64,000 bases of DNA from Mycolicibacterium psychrotolerans (GTDB lineage Bacteria; Actinomycetota; Actinomycetes; Mycobacteriales; Mycobacteriaceae), in the NCBI RefSeq assembly GCF_010729305.1, contig NZ_AP022574.1, forward strand, positions 3,658,001 to 3,722,000, given 5' to 3'. The notes under the pieces were generated by a model. It was not told where the DNA came from and did no database searches. It was given only the letters and a program-made list of their open reading frames with translations. Each line of letters starts with the position of its first letter. The stretch's first letter is position 1. The translations under genes were made by a program, and so were the position numbers. Below, in pieces: positions 1 to 7,417 of the stretch.

Positions 1-708
1 GATGGCCGCGGGGGTGGTGCCCCAGTCCTCATGCAGCTTGAAACCTGCTGCGCCGCCTCGTAACTGCTCCCACATCGCCTCGGCGCTGACGGTGTTGCCC
101 TTGCCGAGAAGCGCGACGTTGAGCGGCCAGGTGTCGAGCGCCTCGAGCATCCGGGCCAGGTGCCACGACCCCGGGGTGACCGTGGTGGCCTTGCTGCCCT
201 CGGCGGGGCCGGTACCGCCGGCGACGATCGTCGTGATGCCGCCGCCGAGGGCCTCCTCCATGATCTGCGGGCAGATCAGGTGCACGTGGCAGTCGATCGC
301 CCCCGCGGTGACGATGCGGCCGTTGCCGGCGATGACCTCCGTCGACGGTCCGACCACGAGGTCGGGGTGCACCCCCGACATGATGTCCGGATTGCCGGCC
401 TTGCCGATTGCGACGATGCGGCCGTCGCGGATTCCGATGTCGGCCTTGATGATCCCCCAGTAGTCGAGGATGATCGCGCCGGTGATGACGGTGTCGGGTG
501 CGCCGTCGGTACGGGTGGCGCGCGACTGGCCCATCGACTCCCGCAGCACCTTGCCGCCGCCGAACACCGCCTCGTCGCCTGCGAGTGTCGGACCGCCGCT
601 GCGATCCTCGGTGATCTCGACGAACAGGTCGGTGTCGGCCAGTCGGATGCGGTCGCCGGTCGTCGGGCCGTAGAGGGCCGCGTAGCGGGCCCTCGGCAGT
701 GCGCTCAT
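1..708 (-). CDS. ureC: Urease subunit alpha (5' part; runs off the window)
   Basis: The N-terminal 236 residues of urease alpha are visible; the rest lies left of position 1. Urease hydrolyses urea to ammonia and carbamate in the cytoplasm using a two-nickel site. The visible part begins with the family-typical N-terminus (RARYAALYGPTTGDRIRLAD) and contains the DCHVHLICPQ segment, whose HxH histidines are nickel ligands, and the GGTGPAEGSKATTVTPG stretch. The carbamylated lysine and later ligands are outside the window. The ATG at 708 overlaps the ureB stop by four bases (ATGA), so translation is probably coupled. The gene is last visible in ureA-ureB-ureC; accessory ureFGD would be expected further left. 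Confidence 0.96.
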   Translation of the reverse strand, partial: MSALPRARYAALYGPTTGDRIRLADTDLFVEITEDRSGGPTLAGDEAVFGGGKVLRESMGQSRATRTDGAPDTVITGAIILDYWGIIKADIGIRDGRIVAIGKAGNPDIMSGVHPDLVVGPSTEVIAGNGRIVTAGAIDCHVHLICPQIMEEALGGGITTIVAGGTGPAEGSKATTVTPGSWHLARMLEALDTWPLNVALLGKGNTVSAEAMWEQLRGGAAGFKLHEDWGTTPAAI

Positions 709-1019
709 CGCGGGTCCAATCTGCCGGGCGGGTCGAGGCTCAGGCCGTACACCTCGCGGGTGCCGCGCAACGGCACCAGCGCCACGCGCTGGGCGACGCC
801 GGGCTCGAACCGGATCGCGGTGCCCGCGGGGATGTCGAACCGGTGCCCATGCGCGGCGGAGCGGTCGAACTGCAGGGCTGAATTGGCTTGCGGCACATGG
901 ACATGGCTGCCGACCTGCACGGGCCGGTCGCCGGTGTTGACGATGTCGAGTTCGAGCCGCTGCGCGCCGGCGTTGATCTCGATGTCGCCGTCGCCGAAGA
1001 TGATCTCTCCGGGAATCAT
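705..1019 (-). CDS. ureB: Urease subunit beta
   Basis: A 104-residue protein of normal length for bacterial urease beta, a structural subunit of the (alpha-beta-gamma)3 complex. It starts MIPGEIIFGDGDIEINAG and carries the conserved NTGDRPVQVGSH and GTAIRFEPG stretches typical of UreB. It lies ten bases after the ureA stop and overlaps ureC by four bases, so the three subunits are in one operon. No catalytic residues are expected in this subunit. Confidence 0.96.
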   Translation of the reverse strand: MIPGEIIFGDGDIEINAGAQRLELDIVNTGDRPVQVGSHVHVPQANSALQFDRSAAHGHRFDIPAGTAIRFEPGVAQRVALVPLRGTREVYGLSLDPPGRLDPR

Positions 1020-1029
1020 CGCTGCCGCC

Positions 1030-1332
1030 TCACGGGATCGGGTCGTGGACGGTGACGAGCTTGGTGCCGTCGGGGAAGGTGGCTTCGACCTGGACGTCGT
1101 GCAGCATCTCGGGGATACCGTCCATCACCTCGTCGCGGCCGAGCACCGCGCGGCCGCTGACCATCAGCTCGGCCACGGTCCGGCCGTCCCGGGCTCCCTC
1201 GAGGATGTGGTCGGTGATCACCGCGACGGCCTCGGGATGGTTGAGCCGCAGGCCGCGGGCCTGCCTGCGGCGGGCCAGTTCGGCCGCATACGAGATCAGC
1301 AGCCGTTCCTGTTCATGCGGGGTCAGGCGCAT
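1030..1332 (-). CDS. ureA: Urease subunit gamma
   Basis: A 100-residue protein with the canonical UreA start MRLTPHEQERLLISYAAELA and the LNHPEAVAVITDHILEGARDG helix region. A longer reading from an upstream start at 1350 would add six residues (MAGSPT) that the family lacks, so the ATG at 1332 is preferred. UreA is the small structural subunit of urease and is first in the operon. A hotdog thioesterase gene lies 51 bases upstream on the same strand, the same arrangement as Rv1847-ureA in M. tuberculosis. Confidence 0.95.
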   Translation of the reverse strand: MRLTPHEQERLLISYAAELARRRQARGLRLNHPEAVAVITDHILEGARDGRTVAELMVSGRAVLGRDEVMDGIPEMLHDVQVEATFPDGTKLVTVHDPIP

Positions 1333-1383
1333 AGTGGGCGATCCTGCCACGCCGCGCGACAGTCAGCAGCGCACGCGCGTGCG

Positions 1384-1785
1384 CTACTCCTCGGGCAGGT
1401 TCTGCAGCCGGACCTGACCGCGGGCCACCAGCCGGTCGGACGCGTCGGTGAGGGTCACCAGCCACAACTGCTGGCGGCGGCCGCGGTGAATCGGCGTGGA
1501 CGTCGCGGTCACGGTGCCGGTCTTGATCGCGCGCAGGAAGTCGGTGTTGTTGTTGACGCCGACGACGTGGCCGCCCCCGTTTTGGGAGAGCCACACCTGG
1601 CCCGAGACGCTGGCCATGCTCTCGATCACCGCGCAGTAGACGCCGCCGTGCACGATTCCCCAGGGCTGCAACAGCTTCTCGGTGATCTCCAGCGTGGCGC
1701 GTCCGCCGTCGGGGCTCATGTCGAGATAGGTGAGGCCCAGTTCTTTGTCGAAGCCGCCGCCGACTCCATCGGGAAGATCAGTCAC
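1384..1785 (-). CDS. Hotdog-fold thioesterase (PaaI/Rv1847-like)
   Basis: A 133-residue single hotdog-domain protein. The segment LLQPWGIVHGGVYCAVIESMAS (residues about 38-59) is the PaaI-type active-site region, with the HGG turn before the central helix, and the next strands (VVGVNNNTDFLRA) also match the family. Such enzymes hydrolyse small acyl- or aroyl-CoA thioesters; the physiological substrate is unknown. A GTG start at 1785 fits the domain length. The gene sits immediately upstream of ureA on the same strand, as Rv1847 does in M. tuberculosis. A functional link to urease is not established. Confidence 0.85.
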   Translation of the reverse strand: MTDLPDGVGGGFDKELGLTYLDMSPDGGRATLEITEKLLQPWGIVHGGVYCAVIESMASVSGQVWLSQNGGGHVVGVNNNTDFLRAIKTGTVTATSTPIHRGRRQQLWLVTLTDASDRLVARGQVRLQNLPEE

Positions 1786-1826
1786 GGATCGTGTCTACAC
1801 GTATGCCGTCGTGCCCCGAAAAGGGG

Positions 1827-1860
1827 GGACGGGCCCCACGCGGGAGCGTGGGGCCCGTCC
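1827..1860 (-). terminator. Strong hairpin terminator
   Basis: A perfect 15-bp inverted repeat (1827-1841 and 1846-1860) with a GGGA loop. In the minus direction it is followed by CCCCTTTT. It lies between the reductase-like gene ending at 1971 and the thioesterase starting at 1785, so it most likely ends the former transcript. Confidence 0.75.
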
Positions 1861-1955
1861 TTCGGTCGGACCGGGGGTCTCTGCAGCCCTCAGGACTCCG
1901 GCGCGGTCCGGTGGTTCTCGGCGGTTCTCCGTGGTGCGATGGCCGCTCCATAAAT

Positions 1956-1974
1956 ATAGGCAAGGCTGCCCTAA
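1956..1974. promoter_or_regulatory. Candidate third IdeR (iron) box
   Basis: The 19-mer ATAGGCAAGGCTGCCCTAA matches about 14 of 19 positions of the IdeR/DtxR consensus (TTAGGTTAGGCTAACCTAA) and is nearly palindromic. It overlaps the stop codon (1971-1973) of the neighbouring iron-linked gene rather than a promoter. Its role is unclear; it could be chance or a relic. Confidence 0.4.
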
Positions 1975-2735
1975 TAGAGCAAGGGCTTCCCCGCATTCGG
2001 CCGTGCGGTTCCGCGCACCGGGGCGCCGAAGCCGACGAGCGCGTCGAGCACCGCCTGGGCGCGCCGCATGCTCACCACCTCGCTGGTGCCCGCCAGCACC
2101 GGGATACGGGTGGCCGCGCCGACGGTGGCCACCCCGACGCCATGCCACATCGCCGCGACCGGCATCGCACCTCCGCTCACTGCCGCGAGCCGGCCGAACA
2201 GCGGCGCCAGGGCGCGGTGGCTGCGATGGGCGACCCAGGTCGTCAGCGCCGCCTCGCTCGGCAACGCGACGATCCCGTCGTCGACGACCGCGGCGCGGCC
2301 GTCGAACATCGGATCGTCGGGCAGGGCGCGCAGCGTCGGATCCGCCACCCCCACCCAGTCGATGGCGCCCTCGGAGTCGACATGCACCCAGAGGTTCTCC
2401 GGACCGGTGTCCCAGGCGCGGCCCTCCAGCGCCAGCAACGGGATCACGCGCCCGACCACGACGTGGGCGAAGGTGGCCGCGAGCTGCTGGGTCACCGCGG
2501 CCGCGCCGGCCGTCTCGGCCCGGGCCGCGTCGTACATCCCGCTCAGTCGATCAGTGGTGAGCAACTCCGCCAGCGGCCACCACCGCCGCCGGGAGAGGTC
2601 CCCCATCACCGCGACGCCGTACACCCGCGGGCACTCGCGGTAGAGCTCTCGCAGCCGCCGGCTGGACTCGTGGATCGGCAGCGTGCGCCGGATCAACATG
2701 CTCGCGATCAGGGGATCGTCCACCAGGACCGTCAC
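1971..2735 (-). CDS. IdeR-linked protein, possible ferric-siderophore reductase
   Basis: A 254-residue protein reading MTVLVDDPLIASMLIRRTLP from a GTG at 2735, which has a GGAGG five bases upstream. A TTG 15 bases further upstream is possible but less likely. An IdeR box lies just upstream (2752-2770), so iron probably represses it. Length and general pattern (GRVIPLLALEGRAWDTGPENLW, then a Trp/His-rich middle) resemble mycobacterial proteins annotated as iron reductases of the FhuF type. The C-terminal cysteine cluster that binds 2Fe-2S in FhuF is not present, so the reductase call is tentative. No membrane segments are evident. Confidence 0.45.
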   Translation of the reverse strand: MTVLVDDPLIASMLIRRTLPIHESSRRLRELYRECPRVYGVAVMGDLSRRRWWPLAELLTTDRLSGMYDAARAETAGAAAVTQQLAATFAHVVVGRVIPLLALEGRAWDTGPENLWVHVDSEGAIDWVGVADPTLRALPDDPMFDGRAAVVDDGIVALPSEAALTTWVAHRSHRALAPLFGRLAAVSGGAMPVAAMWHGVGVATVGAATRIPVLAGTSEVVSMRRAQAVLDALVGFGAPVRGTARPNAGKPLLY

Positions 2736-2751
2736 GGCGCCTCCACTCAAG

Positions 2752-2770
2752 TTAGGTTAGGCTTACTATA
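2752..2770. promoter_or_regulatory. IdeR (iron) box
   Basis: TTAGGTTAGGCTTACTATA matches the IdeR consensus strongly in its first half. It sits 17 bases upstream of the GTG at 2735 and contains a minus-strand TATAGT that could be the -10 hexamer. Iron-loaded IdeR bound here should block transcription of the reductase-like gene. Confidence 0.85.
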
Positions 2771-2902
2771 ATCACCAATGCATGAGAGGGGGCCACCGGC
2801 TGTGATCGGACTCACAACGCTCGACGGCACGACGCACAGAGGTGCTGACGTTGCTCGACGCAGCGACGTGCGCAGGCCCACCGCCGGTTCGCAGGAATTT
2901 GA

Positions 2903-2919
2903 TACGACACGCGGTAGTA
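2903..2919. promoter_or_regulatory. Candidate BlaI operator
   Basis: TACGACACGCGGTAGTA is an imperfect inverted repeat (TACGAC / GTAGTA), with another GTAGTA a few bases later. It lies 47 bases upstream of blaI. BlaI/MecI operators are dyads of this TAC...GTA type, so autoregulation is plausible; the exact half-site is inferred. Confidence 0.4.
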
Positions 2920-2966
2920 ATCCCGTAGTAGGCTCGAAACCACCGCCGGTAGGAGAGAAACGGAAG

Positions 2967-3383
2967 ATGGCCAAGCTGACACGGCTCGGAGAGCTCGAGC
3001 GCTCCGTGATGGATCACCTGTGGTCCGCGGGCGACCCGCAAACCGTACGGCAGGTGCATGAAGCCCTGTCAGCGCGCCGCGAGCTCGCCTACACGACGAT
3101 CATGACCGTGCTGCAGAGGCTGGCCAAGAAGAACCTCGTGGTGCAGCATCGCGACGACCGTGCCCACCGCTATGCGCCCACGCATGGCCGTGACGAACTG
3201 GTCGCCGGCCTGATGGTCGATGCCCTCGACCAGGCCGCCGACTCGGGCAGCCGCGAGGCCGCGCTGGTGCATTTCGTGGAGCGCGTCGGCGCCGACGAGG
3301 CCGCCGCGCTTCGCCGCGCGCTGGCAGAACTCGAGGACAAACACCGCGCGCACCCACCCGGTGGCGAGCAAGGCACCGGCTGA
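2967..3383 (+). CDS. blaI: BlaI-family transcriptional repressor
   Basis: A 138-residue winged-helix protein, the same length as M. tuberculosis BlaI (Rv1846c). The ATG at 2967 follows AGGAGAG and gives MAKLTRLGELERSVMDHLWS. The recognition region TIMTVLQRLAKKNLVVQHRD is typical of the Penicillinase_R family. The C-terminal part is the dimerisation domain, where cleavage occurs in staphylococcal homologues. In mycobacteria BlaI represses the beta-lactamase gene, its own gene and respiratory genes. The M56 peptidase gene starts 14 bases downstream, so the two are probably co-transcribed. Confidence 0.93.
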   Translation: MAKLTRLGELERSVMDHLWSAGDPQTVRQVHEALSARRELAYTTIMTVLQRLAKKNLVVQHRDDRAHRYAPTHGRDELVAGLMVDALDQAADSGSREAALVHFVERVGADEAAALRRALAELEDKHRAHPPGGEQGTG

Positions 3384-3397
3384 GAGACACTGACAGC

Positions 3398-4336
3398 GTG
3401 TCCGCGCTGGCCTTCACCACCGTCGCCCTGCTGCTGTCGGGGCCGGTGCCTGCGATGCTGGCACGCGCCACCTGGCCGCTGCGGGCCCCCCGCGCCGCGA
3501 TCGTGCTCTGGCAGTCGATCGCACTGGCCGCGGTGCTCTCCTTCTTCTCCGCGGGTATCGCGATCGCCAGCCGGCTTTTCGAGCCCGGCCCGGACGGGCG
3601 CCCCACCGCGACGATCGTCACCGCGTACGACGACCTCGGGTGGGCACTGTGGACCACCTACGTCGTCGTCTTCGCGCTGACCCTCGTCGTCGGAGCCCGG
3701 CTGATCGTCTCGATCCTGCAGGTGGCGATCGCCACCCGTCGCCGCCGCGCCCACCACCGCATGATCGTCGACCTCGTCGGCGCCCACCCCACCCGGCCGA
3801 TGGCGGCCAGCGGCGTGCGCATCCTGCACGTCGCGCAGCCGCTGGCGTACTGCCTGCCAGGGGTGCGCAGCCGTGTCGTGGTCAGCGATGGCGCGCTGAA
3901 CACGTTGGCGGACAACGAGATGTCGGCCATCCTGTCGCACGAGCGGGCGCATCTGCGGGCCCGGCACGACCTGGTGCTGGAGATGTTCACCGCGGTGCAC
4001 GCCGCTTTCCCCCGCATCGTGCGCAGCGCACATGCGCTCAACGCGGTGCGCCTGCTCATCGAGGCGCTCGCCGACGACGCCGCCGTCCGCCACACCGGCC
4101 CCACTCCCCTGGCCCGCGCGCTGGTCGCCTGCGCGGCCGGACACACCCCGCGCGGCGCGCTGGCGGCGGGCGGGCCCACCACGGTGGTGCGGGTTCGCCG
4201 GCTGGGCGGCGCGCCGAACAGCCGCGCCGTCGCCGCGTGCGCCTACGTCTGCGCAGCGACGGTGCTGGTGCTGCCGACCGTCGCGCTGGCGGTGCCGTGG
4301 CTGACCGAGCTGCACCGCCTGTTCAGTGCCCTTTGA
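3398..4336 (+). CDS. M56-family membrane zinc peptidase (Rv1845c-like)
   Basis: A 312-residue integral membrane protein with a GTG start. Hydrophobic segments lie near residues 3-20, 36-58, 85-108 and 280-300. The zinc motif HERAH (in ILSHERAHLRARHDL, about residue 182) is HExxH, and EALADDAAV about 40 residues later can supply the third ligand. Unlike BlaR1/MecR1 it has no C-terminal beta-lactam sensor domain. It corresponds to Rv1845c, the proposed partner that cleaves BlaI. The signal it senses is unknown. Confidence 0.88.
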   Translation: MSALAFTTVALLLSGPVPAMLARATWPLRAPRAAIVLWQSIALAAVLSFFSAGIAIASRLFEPGPDGRPTATIVTAYDDLGWALWTTYVVVFALTLVVGARLIVSILQVAIATRRRRAHHRMIVDLVGAHPTRPMAASGVRILHVAQPLAYCLPGVRSRVVVSDGALNTLADNEMSAILSHERAHLRARHDLVLEMFTAVHAAFPRIVRSAHALNAVRLLIEALADDAAVRHTGPTPLARALVACAAGHTPRGALAAGGPTTVVRVRRLGGAPNSRAVAACAYVCAATVLVLPTVALAVPWLTELHRLFSAL

Positions 4337-4401
4337 ATGTCCTCCAGCTGCCCTCCAGCTCTGCTCGATCCCCCACAACCGCACAACGAAAGGCTGTCCG
4401 C

Positions 4402-5862
4402 ATGACCGACTCCGCCACCCCCACGACCGGTACCGCGCAGATCGGCGTCACCGGCCTCGCGGTCATGGGGTCGAATCTCGCGCGCAACTTCGCCCGGCAC
4501 GGCTACACCGTGGCGCTGCACAACCGCTCGATCGCCAAGACCGACGCGCTGCTGGCCGAGCACGGCTCCGACGGCACGTTCGTGCGCAGCGAGACCATCG
4601 CCGAGTTCCTCGACGCGCTGGAGAAGCCGCGGCGGGTGATCATCATGGTCAAGGCCGGCGATCCGACCGACGCCGTGATCAACGAGCTCGCCGACGCGAT
4701 GGAATCCGGCGACATCATCATCGACGGCGGCAACGCGCTCTACACCGACACCATCCGCCGCGAGAAGGCGATGCGCGAGCGCGGACTGCACTTCGTCGGC
4801 GCGGGCATCTCCGGCGGCGAGGAGGGCGCGCTGAACGGGCCGTCGATCATGCCCGGCGGGCCCGTCGAGTCCTACAAGAGCCTGGGCCCGCTGCTGGAAG
4901 AGATCTCCGCACACGTCGACGGCGTGCCCTGCTGCACCCACATCGGCCCCGATGGCGCTGGCCACTTCGTCAAGATGGTGCACAACGGCATCGAGTACTC
5001 CGACATGCAGCTCATCGGCGAGGCGTACCAGCTGCTGCGCGACGGGCTGGGCAAGACAGCTCCCGAGATCGCCGACGTGTTCGCCGAGTGGAACACCGGC
5101 GACCTGGACAGCTTCCTGATCGAGATCACCGCGCAGGTGCTCCGCCAGACCGACGCCAAGACCGGCAAGCCCCTCGTCGACGTCATCCTGGACGAGGCCG
5201 AGCAGAAGGGCACCGGCCGCTGGACGGTGAAGTCGGCGCTCGACTTGGGCGTCCCGGTGACCGGCATCGCCGAGGCCGTGTTCGCCCGGGCGCTGTCGGG
5301 CTCGGTCGCCCAGCGGAAGGCCACCACCGGTCTTGCCTCCGGCGAGCTCGGCGACAAGCCCAGCGACGCAGCGCAATTCGTCGACGACGTCAGCAAGGCG
5401 CTGTACGCCTCGAAGATCATCGCCTACGCGCAGGGCTTCAACCAGATCCAGGCAGGCAGCGCCGAGTACGACTGGAACATCACCCCGGGCGACATGGCCA
5501 CGATCTGGCGCGGCGGCTGCATCATCCGGGCCAAGTTCCTCAACCGGATCAAAGAGGCGTTCGACGAGAACCCCGACCTGCCGACGCTGATCGCCGCCCC
5601 GTACTTCCGCGAGGCCATCGAGTCGGGCATCGACAGCTGGCGGCGCGTCGTGGCGACCGCCACCCGGCTGGGCATCCCGATCCCCGGGTTCGCCTCGGCA
5701 CTGTCCTACTACGACGCGCTGCGCACCGAGCGGCTGCCCGCCGCGCTGACCCAGGGCCTGCGCGACTTCTTCGGCGCGCACACCTACGGCCGCACCGACA
5801 CCGACCCTGCCAAGCGCTTCCACACGCTGTGGAGCGGCGACCGCGGCGAGATCGAGGCCTGA
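4402..5862 (+). CDS. gnd1: 6-phosphogluconate dehydrogenase
   Basis: A 486-residue enzyme of the long dimeric 6PGDH class. It oxidatively decarboxylates 6-phosphogluconate to ribulose-5-phosphate with NADP+ in the pentose phosphate pathway. The N-terminal dinucleotide fold begins GVTGLAVMGSNLARNFARHG. The substrate signature GAGISGGEEGALNGPSIMPGG is intact, as is the catalytic Lys/Asn segment FVKMVHNGIEYSDMQ. The C-terminal tail ends with RTDTDPAKRFHTLWSG, which closes the active site of the partner subunit. The ATG at 4402 matches the homologue start (Rv1844c, 485 aa). Its 3' end carries the first copy of a 22-bp direct repeat. Confidence 0.97.
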   Translation: MTDSATPTTGTAQIGVTGLAVMGSNLARNFARHGYTVALHNRSIAKTDALLAEHGSDGTFVRSETIAEFLDALEKPRRVIIMVKAGDPTDAVINELADAMESGDIIIDGGNALYTDTIRREKAMRERGLHFVGAGISGGEEGALNGPSIMPGGPVESYKSLGPLLEEISAHVDGVPCCTHIGPDGAGHFVKMVHNGIEYSDMQLIGEAYQLLRDGLGKTAPEIADVFAEWNTGDLDSFLIEITAQVLRQTDAKTGKPLVDVILDEAEQKGTGRWTVKSALDLGVPVTGIAEAVFARALSGSVAQRKATTGLASGELGDKPSDAAQFVDDVSKALYASKIIAYAQGFNQIQAGSAEYDWNITPGDMATIWRGGCIIRAKFLNRIKEAFDENPDLPTLIAAPYFREAIESGIDSWRRVVATATRLGIPIPGFASALSYYDALRTERLPAALTQGLRDFFGAHTYGRTDTDPAKRFHTLWSGDRGEIEA

Positions 5863-5968
5863 GCCTGACGATCACAATGTCGTCGTGAGAGCGCCGTCGT
5901 GCAGATATGTGCGTGGCTCCGCTCTCGGGGTGACATTGCGACCGCAGCGAGATCGAGGCCTGAGCCTG
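5846..5968. repeat. 22-bp direct repeats flanking a small hairpin element
   Basis: Identical 22-bp copies lie at 5846-5867, spanning the gnd1 stop codon, and at 5947-5968. The DNA between them contains two 20-base arms (5873-5892 and 5921-5940) that are inverted repeats matching at about 15 of 20 positions. This looks like a small palindromic insertion (MITE- or REP-like), or a local duplication, in the gnd1-guaB1 gap. Confidence 0.6.
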
Positions 5969-5974
5969 CGCCAC

Positions 5975-5980
5975 TAGACT
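5975..5980 (+). promoter_or_regulatory. -10 box for leaderless guaB1
   Basis: TAGACT (TANNNT) lies six bases before the GTG at 5987 and no Shine-Dalgarno sequence is present. This spacing puts transcription start at the start codon, so the mRNA is probably leaderless. Confidence 0.5.
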
Positions 5981-5986
5981 CGGGGC

Positions 5987-7417
5987 GTGAAGTTCCTCGA
6001 TGACCCGCCGTACGACCTGACCTACAACGACGTCTTCATCGTGCCGGGCCGCTCGCAGGTCACCTCCCGCTTCGACGTGGACCTGTCCACGGTCGACGGG
6101 TCGGGCACGACGATCCCGGTGGTGGTGGCCAACATGACTGCCGTCGCGGGCCGCCGGATGGCCGAGACCGTCGCCCGCCGCGGGGGCATCGTGGTTCTGC
6201 CGCAGGACCTTCCGGCGGCCGCGGTGCACCACACCGTCGACTTCGTCAAGAGCCGGGACACGGTCGTCGACACCCCGGTGACGCTGTCACCGGACGACTC
6301 GGTGTCCGATGCCTGCGCGCTGATCAACAAGCGGGCCCACGGCGCGGCCGTCGTGGTCGACGACAACCGTCCGATCGGACTGGTGACCGAGTCGGTGTGC
6401 AGCGGCGTGGACCGCTTCACCCGGGTCCGCGACGTGGCCGTCCGGGATTTCGTCAACGCGCCGGTGGGCACCGACCCGCGCAAGGTGTTCGACCTGCTCG
6501 AACACGCGCCGGTCGCCGTCGCCGTGCTCACCGACGCCGACGGCGCGCTGGCCGGTGTGCTCACCCGCACGGGCGCCATCCGTGCCGGCATCTACACCCC
6601 CGCGCTCGACGACCGCGGGCGCCTGCGCATCGCCGCCGCGGTCGGCATCAACGGCGACGTCGCCGCCAAGGCCCGTGCGCTCGTCGAGGCCGGCGCCGAC
6701 CTGCTGGTCATCGACACCGCGCACGGCCACCAGGTCAAGATGCTCGACGCGATCGCCGCGGTCGCCGCGCTGGACCTCGGGGTGCCGTTGGCCGCCGGCA
6801 ACGTCGTCTCGGCGCAGGGCACGCGCGACCTGATCGCCGCCGGCGCCTCGATCGTGAAGGTCGGCGTCGGCCCCGGCGCCATGTGCACCACCCGCATGAT
6901 GACCGGCGTGGGCCGCCCGCAGTTCTCCGCGGTCGTCGAATGTGCCGCTGCGGCAAAAGAACTCGGTGGACATGTGTGGGCCGACGGCGGGGTGCGCCAC
7001 CCCCGCGACGTCGCGCTGGCGCTCGCGGCCGGAGCGTCGAACGTGATGATCGGCTCCTGGTTCGCCGGCACCTACGAATCCCCCGGAGACCTGCTGCACG
7101 ACCGCGACAACCAGCCGTTCAAGGAGAGCTACGGCATGGCCTCCAAGCGGGCCGTGGCCGCCAGGACCGCTGCCGACAGCGCGTTCGACCGGGCCCGCAA
7201 GGCGCTGTTCGAGGAGGGCATCTCGACGTCGCGGATGAACCTCGATCCGGTGCGCGGCGGAGTCGAAGACCTGCTCGACCACATCACCTCCGGGGTGCGC
7301 AGCACGTGCACCTACGTCGGCGCCGCCACACTGCCCGAACTGCACGAGAAGGTGGTGCTCGGCGTGCAGTCAGCGGCCGGTTTCGCCGAAGGGCACCCGC
7401 TGCCCACCGGCTGGTGA
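5987..7417 (+). CDS. guaB1: GuaB1, IMPDH-family protein (GMP reductase)
   Basis: A 476-residue IMPDH/GMPR-family TIM barrel with inserted CBS domains (about residues 95-205: VTLSPDDSVSDACALI and VFDLLEHAPVAVAVLTDADG). The nucleotide loop GVGPGAMCTTRMMTGVGRPQ contains the catalytic Cys, and DGGVRHPRDVALALAAGA is the phosphate-binding strand. In M. smegmatis the GuaB1 paralogue was shown to be a GMP reductase rather than an IMP dehydrogenase, and this protein is co-linear with Rv1843c, so the same role is likely. A GTG start without a ribosome site suggests a leaderless mRNA. Its last 48 bases overlap the convergent ABC ATPase gene. Confidence 0.9.
   Translation: MKFLDDPPYDLTYNDVFIVPGRSQVTSRFDVDLSTVDGSGTTIPVVVANMTAVAGRRMAETVARRGGIVVLPQDLPAAAVHHTVDFVKSRDTVVDTPVTLSPDDSVSDACALINKRAHGAAVVVDDNRPIGLVTESVCSGVDRFTRVRDVAVRDFVNAPVGTDPRKVFDLLEHAPVAVAVLTDADGALAGVLTRTGAIRAGIYTPALDDRGRLRIAAAVGINGDVAAKARALVEAGADLLVIDTAHGHQVKMLDAIAAVAALDLGVPLAAGNVVSAQGTRDLIAAGASIVKVGVGPGAMCTTRMMTGVGRPQFSAVVECAAAAKELGGHVWADGGVRHPRDVALALAAGASNVMIGSWFAGTYESPGDLLHDRDNQPFKESYGMASKRAVAARTAADSAFDRARKALFEEGISTSRMNLDPVRGGVEDLLDHITSGVRSTCTYVGAATLPELHEKVVLGVQSAAGFAEGHPLPTGW

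Noticed and set aside
160..1953. Long open frame (597 codons) on the plus strand
   Set aside because: It is antisense to ureC, ureB, ureA and the thioesterase, whose proteins are clearly conserved; an open frame here follows from high GC.
3170..5823. Long minus-strand frames opposite blaI, the M56 peptidase and gnd1
   Set aside because: Arg/Ala/Gly-rich translations with no domain, exactly opposite well-conserved genes.
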